This document shows, piece after piece, positions 21,061 through 33,204 of a stretch of DNA of 64,000 bases. A model generated the notes under the pieces. That model was given only the letters and a program-made list of their open reading frames with translations, was not told where the DNA came from and searched no databases. The DNA comes from Hyposmocoma kahamanoa (lineage: Eukaryota; Arthropoda; Insecta; Lepidoptera; Cosmopterigidae), in contig NW_020653726.1 in NCBI RefSeq assembly GCF_003589595.1, positions 15,426,521 through 15,490,520 on the forward strand. Reading direction: 5' to 3'. Position numbers and translations under genes: made by a program. Numbering within the stretch: the stretch's first letter is position 1; each line of letters begins with the position of its first letter.

Positions 21061-21531
21061 TTAACCGACTTCAAAAAAGGAGAAGGTTCTCAATTCGACT
21101 GTATGTTTTTTTATGTATGTTACGCGATAACTCTGGTATTTGTGAACCGATTTTCATGATTCTTTTTTTGTTGGAAAGAGGACACCTCCATAGTGGTCTC
21201 ATTTAATTTTGAAGAAAATCATCCCCCTCTAAGGGTTCACGCATGACGATTCAATTTTAATAATAGCGCCTAAATTTTATAAGGAGCAATTATTTTAATG
21301 GTTGATTTTGCTATTCTCCATTTCAAGGCGGTTTTCTCTCTCAATATACCTTGAATAGTGAGAACCGATTTTTATTATCTCCTGTGTCAAGTCCCGTATA
21401 GTGGCGAACTAGGGGATGAATCCGGGTTTGCTCACTTTCCTGTAACCAATTTCAATAAAACTTGGTAATTATATGTAATTCCACGTACTTCTCATGTCGG
21501 TTTTTTTAGTACTCTGTACTGAGATTATAGA
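21061..21531 (+). mobile_element. M1 short-TIR repeat, copy 4
   Basis: From TTAACCGACTTCAAAAAAGG to CGGTTTTTTTAGTACTCTGT plus ACTGAGATTATAG. It keeps the middle seen at 16425-16984 and lacks the 97-bp insertion there, so it serves as the reference copy. Confidence 0.75.
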
Positions 21532-22409
21532 TTATTACCATCTTTTAGTCGGTAATGAGTAAAATCAATCTGTTTTATGAACAACTTTAGACCCTTGTAA
21601 AGTGAACTGTTACAAGCCTATTTTCAGGCGTCACCTGCTGTCTGAAAAGTTGTAATATAAGAGACACAATAAGCGATCACGGTAGAGACGCTCGGTATAA
21701 CACTTCATGTACTAGCACTTATTATTATATTTTTATTCGTGTTGAACTAAACAAATAACAGATTGTTACAGCATCAGAAACAATCTATATACTACTAAGA
21801 AAATGTATTGTTATTTTATTTTAGTTTACATTAATTTTAAAATTTCAGTTTTTTTAGACATGATGGGAAATGATCTCCAAGGCATGGTATAATAAGACAA
21901 CGGTATATGGTAACTCCATACAAAGTAACAGCGCTTATATGTGTGCACGCCCGCCGTGCGCCCTGTACGGACGCACACAATGCTAGTATATATATATATA
22001 TTAGCATATTATTTGTGAATATTTCCGTATGTCTGAAAAATTAAAAATAAGGATTACAATAAAATGAAATCGAATTCATTTTCTTAATTGACCTAAATTG
22101 CATAAAATCATTTGCAATATTTAAAAAATAATATTAAAATTGATTAATTAATAAAATAGTATATATATCATTGTAAAAAATAAAAAATATTACGTCAGAA
22201 TTTAACTAATACTAATAATTTCGCCCACATTCTCCCCTCCGCATTACGACACCGCACTTGGGGGCTGCCCAAAGTGAGTTGGAGACTTGTGACCAATATC
22301 TGACATGCAGGAATTCTTACAATGTTTTACTTCACCTTCAAAACAAGTCCCGTAATTTAGTTTTGAAAAATTACCTAATTTTTCCTTGACTATTTCTTTT
22401 TTGTTCTAG
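21532..22409. other. AT-rich DNA upstream of the first visible PLC exon
   Basis: Probably intron. It holds a TA microsatellite at 21984-22001. The last 30 bases (TTTCCTTGAC...TTGTTCTAG) form the polypyrimidine tract and acceptor of the exon at 22410. Confidence 0.5.
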
Positions 22410-22547
22410 GACCCAAAGATCCGGAACGTGGTCCTGATCGGATCTCAAGGCTCGCTCGAGGAGAAAACCGTCACCATATGCTATGGCGCCGACTTCGTCA
22501 ACGTAACCTTCATCAATTTCTGCTGTACCAGGAAGGAAATCGCTCAG
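22410..22547 (+). CDS. Plc21C: Phospholipase C beta, exon encoding the later PH domain
   Basis: 46 codons, phase 0 at both ends, between acceptor TTGTTCTAG and donor GTAACA. The peptide starts DPKIRNVVLIGSQGSLEEKT and ends NFCCTRKEIAQ. PLC-beta enzymes have this segment about 70 residues from the N-terminus, in the PH domain that packs against the catalytic core and binds Rac/G-beta-gamma in some family members. PLC-beta hydrolyses PIP2 to IP3 and diacylglycerol at the plasma membrane downstream of Gq. The DPKIR-x(8-9)-LEEK spacing matches the PLC-beta-1/3 class and Plc21C; norpA-type enzymes differ here. It is GC-richer than the flanking DNA. Exons for the N-terminal PH strands were not found upstream in the window. 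The ortholog label rests on recalled family features, not on a search. Confidence 0.9.
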
Positions 22548-24553
22548 GTAACATAATATCATATAATAGTTAAAGGATTCAACGAAAGAATCGGTTAAAA
22601 AACATTTTACGTTTTTATTGCATTAAAAAATGTTTATTATTCTCAACAGAATGAAATATCGTCGCATTTGACCAATAAAATGCGACTTCTAATAGATTTT
22701 CAGCCTCTATCTACATGTTTCTATCTGAACAAACGCATATTTCAGGAATTGTTTCTCAAATTTATTACGAATCCAATATAATTTGCTGAATAGCTTTGGC
22801 CGGCTGACGAAATTCAACCAGGAATTTCGTAGTCATGGGGTGAGACAGAAGTTTTAGCTCTCAAAACTATTCTTGCAATTCACTCAAAAAGTTTTCAACT
22901 ATCTGGCTGATGCCACGGTTCAATCTCGTAATATGCCGCCGGTTGTAGTACAGAGACTCGAGAACCTCTGATCAATATGTTCCATAGGACTCCACATTGC
23001 ATCACTTAGAGCTAAAATAGCTATATTGTGGTTCACCGCAGCAAGCTTGCCTCCGGGCATTGGTTGCCACATTTCTCATGGTATCATTTGGTCGGTGCAC
23101 AGCATTATTTGTACCTTACTTATTTAGATTTTACTTACAGTTTTAAGAAGTTGTAAAAAGAATGACGATTTTATTTGTAAAGACGTTTAATCTTTCTTAT
23201 TGCGTCTTGAATAAGATATGCAAAAGAAACAACTCAACTTTTCAAAGAGCTAATTTTCCGAAAGCGTTCTAATCAGCCGAAAGAAACACTTTGTACGTGA
23301 ACGAGATATTTTTTCATTTCCATTCATAACTCAGTTTCGCATTAATTAGCCGCCGTTACACCTGCGCGAGAGCTGATTGCTAATTTTGCCAAATGCAAAT
23401 AGAAAGACGATTCTCCGCCAGCGATATTATTCACTGATATTATTAGCTCCAGGACAATGCCTCTAAAATGGTGCATATCGTAATATTTTTTTATACAAAT
23501 GTATATGGGTACCACTTTTCTCCTAATAAGCGGAGGTCTCCACTTACCACGATCTTAACACACCCTACGTTTCTTACTGCACCATCATTTTTTTATAAAT
23601 ATACTACCTCATAATATAATATGTATAATATATTACCTCAGTTAGCAAATTTTACTGTTTCGGTTTGTTTTTGTCCAGCCGTACTCGTTCTATTCTATTA
23701 ATTTTCTAACTACGTGTCGTTGTTTTTGTAGAATACTTTAATGCAATGTGAGTCAAATCTGTTTCACTAATAATAATGAATAGTATAGTAGTAAAACATT
23801 TGCACTAGTTTTCTTCGCGATACCAAGAATTTTAGCTATAAGACGCAATGAAAAGCATATTAGGCAGGTGGAAGGCATCAAATAAGCTAGAATTTCCAAT
23901 CTCCTCACATCCTACGCTCATATGATTTCCACTATGCTGGGAACGTGGAAATACAGATCTCTTGTGCATATTTATTCCGTGACGGCACTTTGAAAATACC
24001 AAATTTACATAACAGTAACTATTTTTGAACATAGGTATGTTCAATGTTAGACTCACGTCTTTTCATTCAAACATAAAACATGTGACACGTTTTCTGTCAA
24101 TTCATAGAACCAGCACTGCTAATGTTTCAAAGAACAAAAAATTGGTAATGCTAGTGTTAATTATGACCATCCGTGTCCATTGTCGCACGGCGATGGAGAA
24201 TTAACTTTGCTGACATTTGTTCTAGTAATAATACTGTCCGTCTGAGTCGTGGATATATATTTAGACTTGTTGCTTTAGGACCATCGGAATTACAGACCGA
24301 ATTAAATACAAATAGTAAATATATCGACTATTGTTACGTCTCTTTCGCGATGGTCCAGATGTTGCAAAATGTTATTTAAACAAATATAAAGAGTGTGTAA
24401 TTTCCGTTACAATGTTGTATAAAGTTTAATTATACCTCGTTGCAGTCAGCGCGCCCCCGTACCGTTTCCTTTAATGTGGGGATACTCTGCACTGGACAGA
24501 ATGATAAGCGAGAACAATAGGATTCCGCCCAAACCCGTTGTAGGCCTTTGGAA

Positions 24554-25312
24554 TAGACTTGTGCCTGATCGGTCCTTATAGGGAGCGATCCTAGTTAATT
24601 CAATCGGTCAACTGAACTAGGTCGGTCTTCTAGTTCATCTAGTTCCTTAGTTAGTTAGTTCGTCTTGTCCTTGCTCGGACATTGAACGAAAGCTCGAAAG
24701 TAGTAATTTTATTCACATTAACTACTACGGACTTCTAGTATTATGAGGTCAATGGTATACTGTACTAAATATTTAAAAATACAATTAGTATGGAATCGGT
24801 ACTATTTGATTTTCCTTCATATTTGACAGGTTTAAAGACTGTCATTGTAACTAAATATCTTTTTTTTTTACAAAACAAAATTTTAGTAAAATGATGTGTT
24901 TAAAAGTCAGTATTTAGGTACAACTAATTCATATACTCGTACACGTAAGTTGATATTATACATACAGATACCTACCACACCTACCAAAAAATACGAGCAC
25001 GTACTTTTTTGTAAGCTTATATATATACGCATAATGTAGATACATGTTAGAGACTTAGAAAGAGCTGGCAACGTTCAATCGTGTATCCCACTCGAACTTG
25101 TACTAAAAGCAATGAAAGATCGCTATTTGTCCCGCTAGCACCATTCCTACTGAATAAAAGACAGGTGAAATAGCAACGCAGACAGTTCCTAGTTCGTACT
25201 GAACTAAAAAGAACGATGAACTATTAAAGCCGTGCAAGACGAACTAGTTCGTATTGGTCATTGTCGGGAATATATTCCTAATAGTTCGTAGGTCATGAAC
25301 TATACAAGTCTA
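24554..25312. mobile_element. hAT-like non-autonomous element with perfect 8-bp TSD
   Basis: The identical octamer CTTTGGAA flanks it at 24546-24553 and 25313-25320. The element starts TAGACTTGT and ends ACAAGTCTA, a 9-bp perfect inverted repeat. Subterminal regions are full of AGTTC/GAACT words (CTAGTTCATCTAGTTCC near 24630; GAACTAGTTCG near 25243). 8-bp duplications plus short TIRs are the hAT hallmark. 759 bp, no transposase frame. Confidence 0.8.
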
Positions 25313-26547
25313 CTTTGGAACCCTTAAATGGAGTATGTATAGATACACAAGATTTGTACAAGTTTGCCTTATCCTCTAATGTCCGCATGACTGATGGCCG
25401 AGTGCCAGAGGCATCCAGGTTCTTGACTGTTTCATTCCCTCATTTATTTTCCACCTGTCGCGAATATTTTCTTTGGCATCGGTTTCCGCTGCTAATTTAT
25501 ACCTGCCGCATTATTCATTGTTTTTTTTATTATAATCATGTTGGCAGTTAGGTTAGGAACGAGGAAAATTGTTGTTTTTATTGTTTACTGCAATATATCC
25601 TTCTTTCTTGGAAAAAGGTCCTTGCGTAACGCATTAATTGGACACTTATTTTTCGGTAATGGCTTCTCATATGAAAATTTAAACTCGTAAGGTAAAAGGT
25701 GTTGGGAGCGGTCCATAAATTACGGAGTGCCCTATTTTTATGGCACCCCACCTAAGGCATTAAGTCATAAGACGGCAGTGATGAATTGAAACGGACCGTG
25801 TCGTTATGCGATGTGCCGTGAATGGATGAGCGCTGTGGGCGTAACACACGCGTACAGTAAACGTAGGATTTATATGTTGACAATATTATCTTCGCTTTCT
25901 ACCAACTTAAACAAGTCACTAATGGTGTATTTTTGTATCAAAGCGCAACAAAACGTGTCGTCGTCTTAGAGTGAATACGTCGTATGTGATTTCTATGTAG
26001 TTTTTCAGGACGATGATAAAAATGTGGTGTAAAACGCAATAATGTTCGTAGTTAGCATTTTAATTACTTAAATTATACCTATTTCAGATACTATATTACT
26101 TTCATAATATATTTAAACAAGAAGTTAATAAGTTTTTCTTCAATAAAAATCAGTAAAAACGAGCTATGTGAAAACGCGTATGCGAGGTTTTCATTCTAAG
26201 GCGACGGTATATTATTTGGCCCGCCTTGCTATCAAGTCAGGTGTGATTGACGACAAATAAACTGACTGCCTTTGTGTGGACGGCTTATGTAGTCTCGCTG
26301 ACGATCACTGTATTGTATGGGAAACAATATAGGGTGTTATTATATTCTGCTCTCACAACTAACGTAATCGACATTTATAGTGAAATTGAGATATTAACAT
26401 ATGATCTGGGATCTGCCAAACGAGATTTTCAACCCCTGGTAATGAAAGTTGTAACGTGGACTGTATTTTTGGTCGCGAATAACCATGCAAATCCACCTTT
26501 AATCTTGGAGGTTAAGGCCTCTCAAACGAATATTAGAACAACATTTT

Positions 26548-26769
26548 TATAAAAAAAAACGACCTTCGTGGAATTACATTTGTTTGTCAAGTTTCATTGA
26601 AATCGGTTACCGGAAAGTGCGAGAATCCGATTTTGTGCGAGGACCAATACCTCGGTACCCTCTTTCCAACAAAAAAAGAATCGTCAAAATCGGTTCACAA
26701 ATGCGTACCATACATACAAAAAAAGTACAATCGTTTTAGGAGCCTCCTTTTCTTGAAGTCGGTTAAAAA
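26548..26769 (-). mobile_element. M1 short-TIR repeat, copy 5
   Basis: Minus strand: TTAACCGACTTCAAGAAAAG, AACCGATTTTGACGATTCTT, GTTGGAAAGAGGGTACCGAG, AACCGATTTCAATGAAACTT. The middle is shortened. Confidence 0.6.
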
Positions 26770-28157
26770 TGTAAATTAAATTATACCGCAATCGCGACTT
26801 ATTGCGAAAGTGGGTACTTTCGTTACATTTTGTCCGAACGCAAAACAATGAAATATTGATGTTTTGATGATGTTTACATATTTACGAAGAACCCCTTCTA
26901 ATCGGTTTTTAATATCTTATTTCATTTCAGTTTTATTGTTAAGCAAAATCAACGTAATTGAAGTTTTTTTAGGTGACAATAAAACATTAGGCGCCAATAT
27001 CTTGAAAGTTACCGGAATGCAAATGCGTTAGTTATAACAAGTATGGAAGGAAGTATTATAGTTTTTATTTGTATTTTCTTATGATGATATTGTTTTTCAG
27101 TAGCTTATCCTTAGAATTAATTTATTTCAATTATAATGGTACTGAAAATGTATTTGAAACTTTGTAAATGGCTGAATGAGTTTGTAATTTAAGATGTAAA
27201 CTTTGAAAATAAATAAGTTAAAAAAACAAAAGATTTATTCGCCAATTTTATGTTTTAGTCAAAGTGGGTGGTTGTTATGATATTAGTCATTCAACACTTA
27301 TCGTGAATTCGTTATACTGCTCCAAACCATGTATAAAATATTGAAATGATGAGTTGTTTGTTGAAATGATGGGTTCTTTTTATTAGAACTTGAGTTGTGT
27401 CACTGCTATGTCATTCTTCATTACTCTGTTCGCATTTAAATAAACGCGTGTACGCCTTTTAATATTAAAAATCGGAGTTAAAATCGGATTTTAAGACTAT
27501 TACCGGTTTTTACTAAATTACCATCACCAGTTACTAGTGATTGGCCGTGTCGGGATTTTAACCAGTAGTCGGCTAAATGTTAGGTAAAAAGTTTACCGAA
27601 TGCAACACCGGGCCGAATAATTCCGTTTGATTTGACGGACTTTGTCCTGAATTGTAAAATAACAAGTCCCTTCCGCGCAACCCATCCGCCCTGCGAAATG
27701 TGTAATCCTTTCTACGTCAAATAACAATAATGTTATTTTATTTTGTATTATTAAAGTATCTTTTTTTCAGGGACTGATTGATATTCCATCTCAATGAAAT
27801 AAACGGTTTTTAGTCATGTCTATCCATTGTCTATCACTTTTATTCGTTCAATGACTAACTTGAACTTAATAGAAGTATACCATTAAAATGACAACATTTC
27901 GTTCGATAATAAGTTAGGTACCGATATATAAAATATACCTAAACGATTTAATGTTTAGTGAAAGTAAGTTCCGCAGAAAGTTCGATGTTTTATCGAATAT
28001 GCGGCCGAATTGTTCGGTAAACCTGCCGAACTTGACGAATACCGAACATAAAATTTTTCTGGTTTCTTATCGTGGCATGACTTGTTATCTGACTTATTAT
28101 CCCGATATTGTCACGGCTTGATTGGCGGTCGGGCTCAAGACAATAAGAAAAATATTT

Positions 28158-28410
28158 AGTATCGGTAGAGTTCCTTGTGAAAGAGTTTGTCTTAATCTTA
28201 AAATAAAATCTTAAATTAAAATAAAATCTTAATTACAGGCAATGCAAAATGGGGCTTGTCAACTTATGTCTCAAGGTGACGGCCGCATAGGTAGTGCCCC
28301 TCAGGTCTTTGTGTGTTAAAACTCTGAGTGGCACTGCAACTCCTATGGACAGGCATATCGCTTACATATATGAGTTGTTCGTCATGTTACTTGGCGTCAT
28401 AAAAAAAAGA
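28158..28410 (+). mobile_element. SINE-A copy 5
   Basis: GGTAGAGTTCCTTGTGAAAG to GGCGTCATAAAAAAAAG. The segment between about 28187 and 28238 is replaced by A/T-rich filler (repeated AAAATCTTAA). Confidence 0.75.
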
Positions 28411-29156
28411 ATAGCCTATCTTGTGATAACAATTTGAAGAGAAGATATAATATGTGTATTGTACGAGTGACTCGATTACTATCTATTATAGGTCCTTGTG
28501 TTAATGTGATGCGTTTACTACACGACTGTAGCACAGAACATACGTCATTATTTTCAGCTTAGCTTACGTGCCGTGCCTTTATTTATAGACCTTTTGTGAA
28601 CGCCCTTTCTAAACGCATTGTGTTGTGTCCTTCTGAGGAACGCAAAAAAAAATGAAACCTGCGATGATTTTGTGGCTTATTTTAATTCTATGCCGCCGAG
28701 GAACGTGAAAAGCTTTTGTTAACTTAAAAAGTTTGATTCTTTTCGATGTTTGAGTTTGATATCTGACGAAATTGTAAGCGAGGTCGTTTAAATAACAAAG
28801 CGGTGTTTATGTAGTTGTTGTGTATAGGCTTTGCTTTATCTCGCCACATTTTAAACCGCTGCGTCTGAGATTACTGCCGTCATTCTGTAGAAATCGACGC
28901 CAACGCTCGAAGCGACGACTTTGAAGTGAGGCAGACTGTATTATTACACGATACTGATTGGAAAGACCCTTGAACGGTTTTAACGTGCTAATCATCTGTT
29001 TGATGTTTAAACGTATACTTTGGTACTAATACGATGACCTAACAATTTTTGACAACGTCTTGTTGTCAACATGTTCTGCAAATATTAATGAGTCGCGCAA
29101 CTAACTATACACATATAGACATACGTATATATGTATTTTAGTATCTGTACACTGTA

Positions 29157-29419
29157 CTTGTGAAGAGTTCGTCCAGGGAAGTACTGCCACCTTTTTCTAT
29201 TTCTGCCGCCATCCAGTTTTGAAGGGTAAGGGTGCTGTTGAAGTTACAGGCACATGGGACTTGTCAACTTATGTCTCTGGATGACGGGCGCAGTGGCGAT
29301 GCTCCTAAAATATCTGCGATTTAAAGCTCTGAGCGGCACTGCAACTGTTATAAACAGGCGTGTCGTTTATCATCAGTCGCACTACTTGTTCGTCCCATCA
29401 CTAAGTATCATAAAAAAAA
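29157..29419 (+). mobile_element. SINE-A copy 6
   Basis: CTTGTGAAGAGTTCGTCCAG to CTAAGTATCATAAAAAAAAT, with a short internal deletion around the CAGTAATG segment. Confidence 0.8.
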
Positions 29420-29460
29420 TGTACAGATTATATTGACAAGTCTCACCAGTTTTCAGATGG

Positions 29461-29588
29461 ATGGTAAATGAACTATTTTAAATTGGTTCTGGTCTGGGTG
29501 TTCTGAGAAATGCTCCTCATACTCATAGTACAGGGAGTTCGCTAGTTTGAGACCAGGCTATTGGTGTCATTGTCTGGCACGTTATTAT
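29461..29588 (+). mobile_element. SINE-E copy 3 (5' truncated)
   Basis: AAATTGGTTCTGGTCTGGGT, CATAGTACAGGGAGTTCGCT, AGTTTGAGACCAGGCTATTG. As at 4482-5010, it follows a SINE-A closely in the same orientation. Confidence 0.7.
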
Positions 29589-29741
29589 ACATGTATACAC
29601 TTCAATCGTAGATCACCAAATAACTTACGAAAAACTGGCTCATAATTTACGTTGAGAATTTGCTTTATACTCAAATAAAATGTATCATATGCCTCAGCTT
29701 TATGAAGAGTTGTACAAATAGAAAAACGCGATTGTTGGCGG

Positions 29742-29911
29742 TATGCACGCTTTCGTAATGCATATGCTTGTAAGATATTTACGAGCAAAAGAGCTTGGAC
29801 CATTTGTAATGTAGACTCTCAACTCAAGTATGTAATGATAGCATAATGCTACTGTATACGCTCTTTCGCTCGTGAATATCTTACGAGCTTATGCTTACGG
29901 AAGCGTGCATC
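29742..29911. repeat. Inverted repeat, arms of about 50 bp
   Basis: 29742-29793 and the reverse complement of 29861-29911 agree at roughly 85 percent or better: ATGCACGCTTYCGTAAT/G..., TGTAAGATATTTACGAGC against TCGTAAGATATTCACGAGC, then RAAAGAG. The loop is about 67 nt. Outside the arms similarity ends. It could be a hairpin MITE or a foldback of the adjacent minisatellite-containing repeat. Confidence 0.6.
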
Positions 29912-29973
29912 TCTACTTTGTTGCATTTCGTAGAAGCTGCTCTGATTTATCCCGTCGAACAAACGAACGAAGA

Positions 29974-31965
29974 AATACTTTTGAAATTTACTGTAGTTAT
30001 TATATGAATGAAGCAACATTAAGTTCAGAAACTTACTTCGACAATCACCATTAAGTTTTGACGCCGAGTTATTATATGCTTTACATCCCTAAACACTATA
30101 TATTGTGTTTCGGGATATATAAAAAAAAAATGTTTCTGAATTGTACTGTAGATATTATGTGAATAAAGTAACATTACGTTGGGAAAGTTACTTCGAATAT
30201 CACCAATAAGTTTTGACGCCGAGTTATTAGGTACTCTACATCTCGAAACTATATATACTGTTTCGGGATATATTTAAAAAAATGCTTTTCAAATGTACTG
30301 TAGGGACTTTTTGTTTTTTAATAAAAAATATAAGTGCACATTTGACCTCCATCTCACTTGATGGAAAGTGACGATGAGGTCGAGGATGTAGCATGCACAT
30401 CTAAATAAAGCCTATTTGAAAAGGTCCAAGATATAGCGTTCGGGGAACAAGTCTGCAGGCAGAGAATTCCATTCCTTAGCCGCTCGTCATATAAATGTGG
30501 AAGCGAAACGCTTCGTGCGAATCCTGGGAATATCCATGACACACAGGGGTGGAATCCCAGCCCACGTCTAGTCCCCCGATGATGAAAAGGGGAAGGCGGA
30601 ATCAAATTACGCAATTCCATCGCACACCCTCCGTGATGTATCCTGCAGAATACCGATAAGCTGGCAACACTACGGCGGTGTTCAAGGCTCTGCAGCTTCG
30701 CCTCAACTAATTCCGAGTCACCTATAAGCCTCTTAGCACGCTTGCCTATTGAATCCAAGGTGGCCAGTTGGTATTTAGCAGAAGCATCCCATAAGTGAAA
30801 GCAGTACTCCATACACGACCGGACTTGTGCTTGGTACAGCTGAAGCAACTGTCCCGGTGTGAAGTAACGCCTCACCTTGGAAAGGATGCCATGCTTCTTG
30901 GCTGCATTTTTGGCCATGGAATGAATGTATCTGCCGAAGTTCAGATTGGGCGGCAGGTCCATTCCAAGTAGGTGAAGACGGTCGGCTATCGGTATGGATA
31001 TATCACGAAAAGTCAGAGTCAGGTGAAAGGGACTCCGTTTAGTGGAGAAAAGACACGCCTGCGTTTTGGTAGCATTAAATTTGATGACAATATTAGCATC
31101 GCCCCACATTCTCCACTGACCCTTGCATTGGTCAAGTACCTGTCCACAACTGTGCTGTCATCAGCATACCCAAAGGTACCTGGAATCAACATATCGTTTA
31201 TGTGCAGCAGAAAGAGGGTTGCGGACAGTACAGAACCCTGAGAAACTCCGGTCGGTCTATCGCCCGATGTTCGGAAGAGTACCCTTCTAAGACCACTCGA
31301 ATCGAACGTTCACTCAAAATCCGAAATCCAATTGCAAAGGCCAGTGGGAAGGCCATAAGAGGGAAGCTTGTTTAAAAGGCTTGCGTATCAGACCCTGTCG
31401 AAGGCCTTAGAAATGTCTAAAGACACTGCAATGGCTTCGCCATGCCCTTCTATAGCCTCGCTCCATAAATGAGAGGCGTACACAAGAAGATCCCCAGTAG
31501 ATCGTCCTCTTCGGAATCCGTACTGGCGATCACTGAGGAGATCGTTGTCTTCAAGGTACACCAGGAGACGGTTATTAAGTACACGTTCCATAGTCTTGCA
31601 GAGTATGGAAGTGATTGAGATAGGTCTATAGTTGACAGGATCAGCTCTGCTTCCTTTTTTAGGCACTGGTTGCACATTTGCAAGCTTCCACAACCTGGGA
31701 ACTATTTAACTATTAAAGTTATTATGTGAATGAAGTAACATTAAGTTCAGAAAGTTACTTCGAATATCACCAATAATTTTTGACTATATTGTGTTTCGAG
31801 ATGTATTCTAAAAAATGCTTTTGAAATATTCCGTAGTTATTATTTGAATGTAGCAACATTAAGTTGGTAAAGTTACTTCGAATATTACCAGTAAGTTTTG
31901 ACACCGAGTTATTAAATACTCTACATCCTGAAACATTGTACATATATTGTTGTCGGGATGTATTT
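29974..31965 (+). repeat. Tandem repeat of four ~152-bp units, third unit split by a LINE
   Basis: Units start at the AAT(A/G)CTTTTNAAAT...CTGTAG phrase at 29974, 30129, 30281 and 31814. Each carries TGAATGAAGYAACATTAMGTT, AAGTTACTTCGAATATCACC, AATAAGTTTTGACGCCGAGT and a TTTCGGGATRTAT close. The third unit is interrupted at 30303 and resumes at 31717. Removing the insert restores a normal unit. Confidence 0.75.
30304..31716 (-). pseudogene. Jockey/CR1-type LINE, broken reverse transcriptase, inserted in the tandem repeat
   Basis: Minus-strand reading gives, in order, KLANVQPVPKKGSRADPVNY with RPISI (31690-31610), YGFRRGRSTGDLLVYASHLW (31540-31470), LDISKAFDRV followed by a TGA where Trp is usual (31388), GVSQGSVLSATLFLLHINDM (31240-31190), and GYADDSTVVDRYL with both catalytic Asp (31170-31130). 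A 251-codon stretch follows through SCMEYCFHLWDASAKYQL to 30354. Stops and frameshifts mark it dead. The 3' end is A-rich at about 30304-30330. It lies antisense inside the first visible PLC intron. Confidence 0.85.
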
Positions 31966-32402
31966 TCCGTAGTAATTTGTACGGTTGGCTGTATAATAAA
32001 TATTTTACACCCAATTGGTCTACAGTAAAACTGTAATGATAAACATGCTGCACTTCAAGCTCTATGGGACGGTGAAATTGTAAATTATTACCACAATGAC
32101 GTTAGTAAATAGGATCAATTTACGGCAAGGATGTAACTAAAAAACATTGTGCGAAATCTAGATTGAAATATTAGCATGCCTGACGTCACCGTGGCTGCGG
32201 AGATGCCGTTATCAGATGACCCTTAGAACTGCGTAGATCGATTTTTATTATGTTTATTTTTATCTTTTCACACCATTACTGAAGGGTGACATTTATATCG
32301 TTTTTAAAACTCTGTGATATGATTGTAAATGATAATATGAATAACTTTGAAAAACACTTGGATGATACTAAATGTTTATACCTACCTAACAAAAAAAAGG
32401 AA

Positions 32403-32609
32403 ACATGTGAGCATTACTGCGTTCCGGTACTGGTAAAATTACAAGCGCATGGGATTTGTCAACTTATATCTCAGGGTGTCGGGCGCAAAGGCAGTGCCTC
32501 TTAGATATTTGTGATTAAAGTCTGAGTGGCACTGCAACTGTTGTGGACAGGCGTGTCGCTTACCACCAGGCGAACGGCTTGTTCATCCCGTTACTTGGTA
32601 TCATAAAAA
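32403..32609 (+). mobile_element. SINE-A copy 7 (5' truncated)
   Basis: ATGTGAGCATTACTGCGTTC to CTTGGTATCATAAAAAATTT. Confidence 0.8.
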
Positions 32610-32758
32610 ATTTCGTTTTTAAAACTATAGTTTGATTGTAATCGATAATATGAATAACATCAAAAGACAGCTGGCCCATACAAAATGTTTGCACATGTAC
32701 ACCTACCTACTTTATAAATACCTTAATGACTTTAAATATGTTAAGTAAACTAGTGTGT

Positions 32759-33204
32759 AGGCTTACTACAACGCCCCACTCTTCCACTGAGCAGGACGCT
32801 GAAATGCACGCTGTAAACGCTGGTACCTTAATACAAGTCTCTGTATGTTTGGTAGCGCTGCGTGCGCCTAAAACGACGCACGCAATAGTTGAGACAGTGT
32901 ATTTCTTGCCTTGTGAGAAAGATTAAATTTGCAGTAAAGGGTATTAAAAGGTGAGTAAAAAAAAGTAAAAACATAAAAAATAAAAAAATAAAAGGCAGGC
33001 TTACTACAACACCCCGCTCTTCCACTTACTAGGACACTGACATCGCACTGTAACCTAAATACAAGTCTGTACGTTCAGTAGCGCAGCATACACGCTCAAA
33101 ACGACGCGATAGTAGAGACAGTGTTTTTCTTGCCTTGTGAGAGAGATTAAATTTGTAGTGAAAGTCATTAAAACGTGAGTAAAAAAAGTAAAAGTAAAAG
33201 GTAT
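32759..33204 (+). repeat. Tandem duplication, two ~238-bp units
   Basis: AGGCTTACTACAACGCCCC at 32759 and AGGCTTACTACAACACCCC at 32997 open two diverged copies. Both contain GACAGTGT(A/T)TTTCTTGCCT, TGTGAGARAGATTAAATTTG and a GGTGAGTAAAAAAA-type A-rich end. The period is 238 bp; the second unit has deletions. Confidence 0.75.

Noticed and set aside
26247..26552. 101-codon plus-strand frame
   Set aside because: AT-rich, running into an M1 copy; no protein features.
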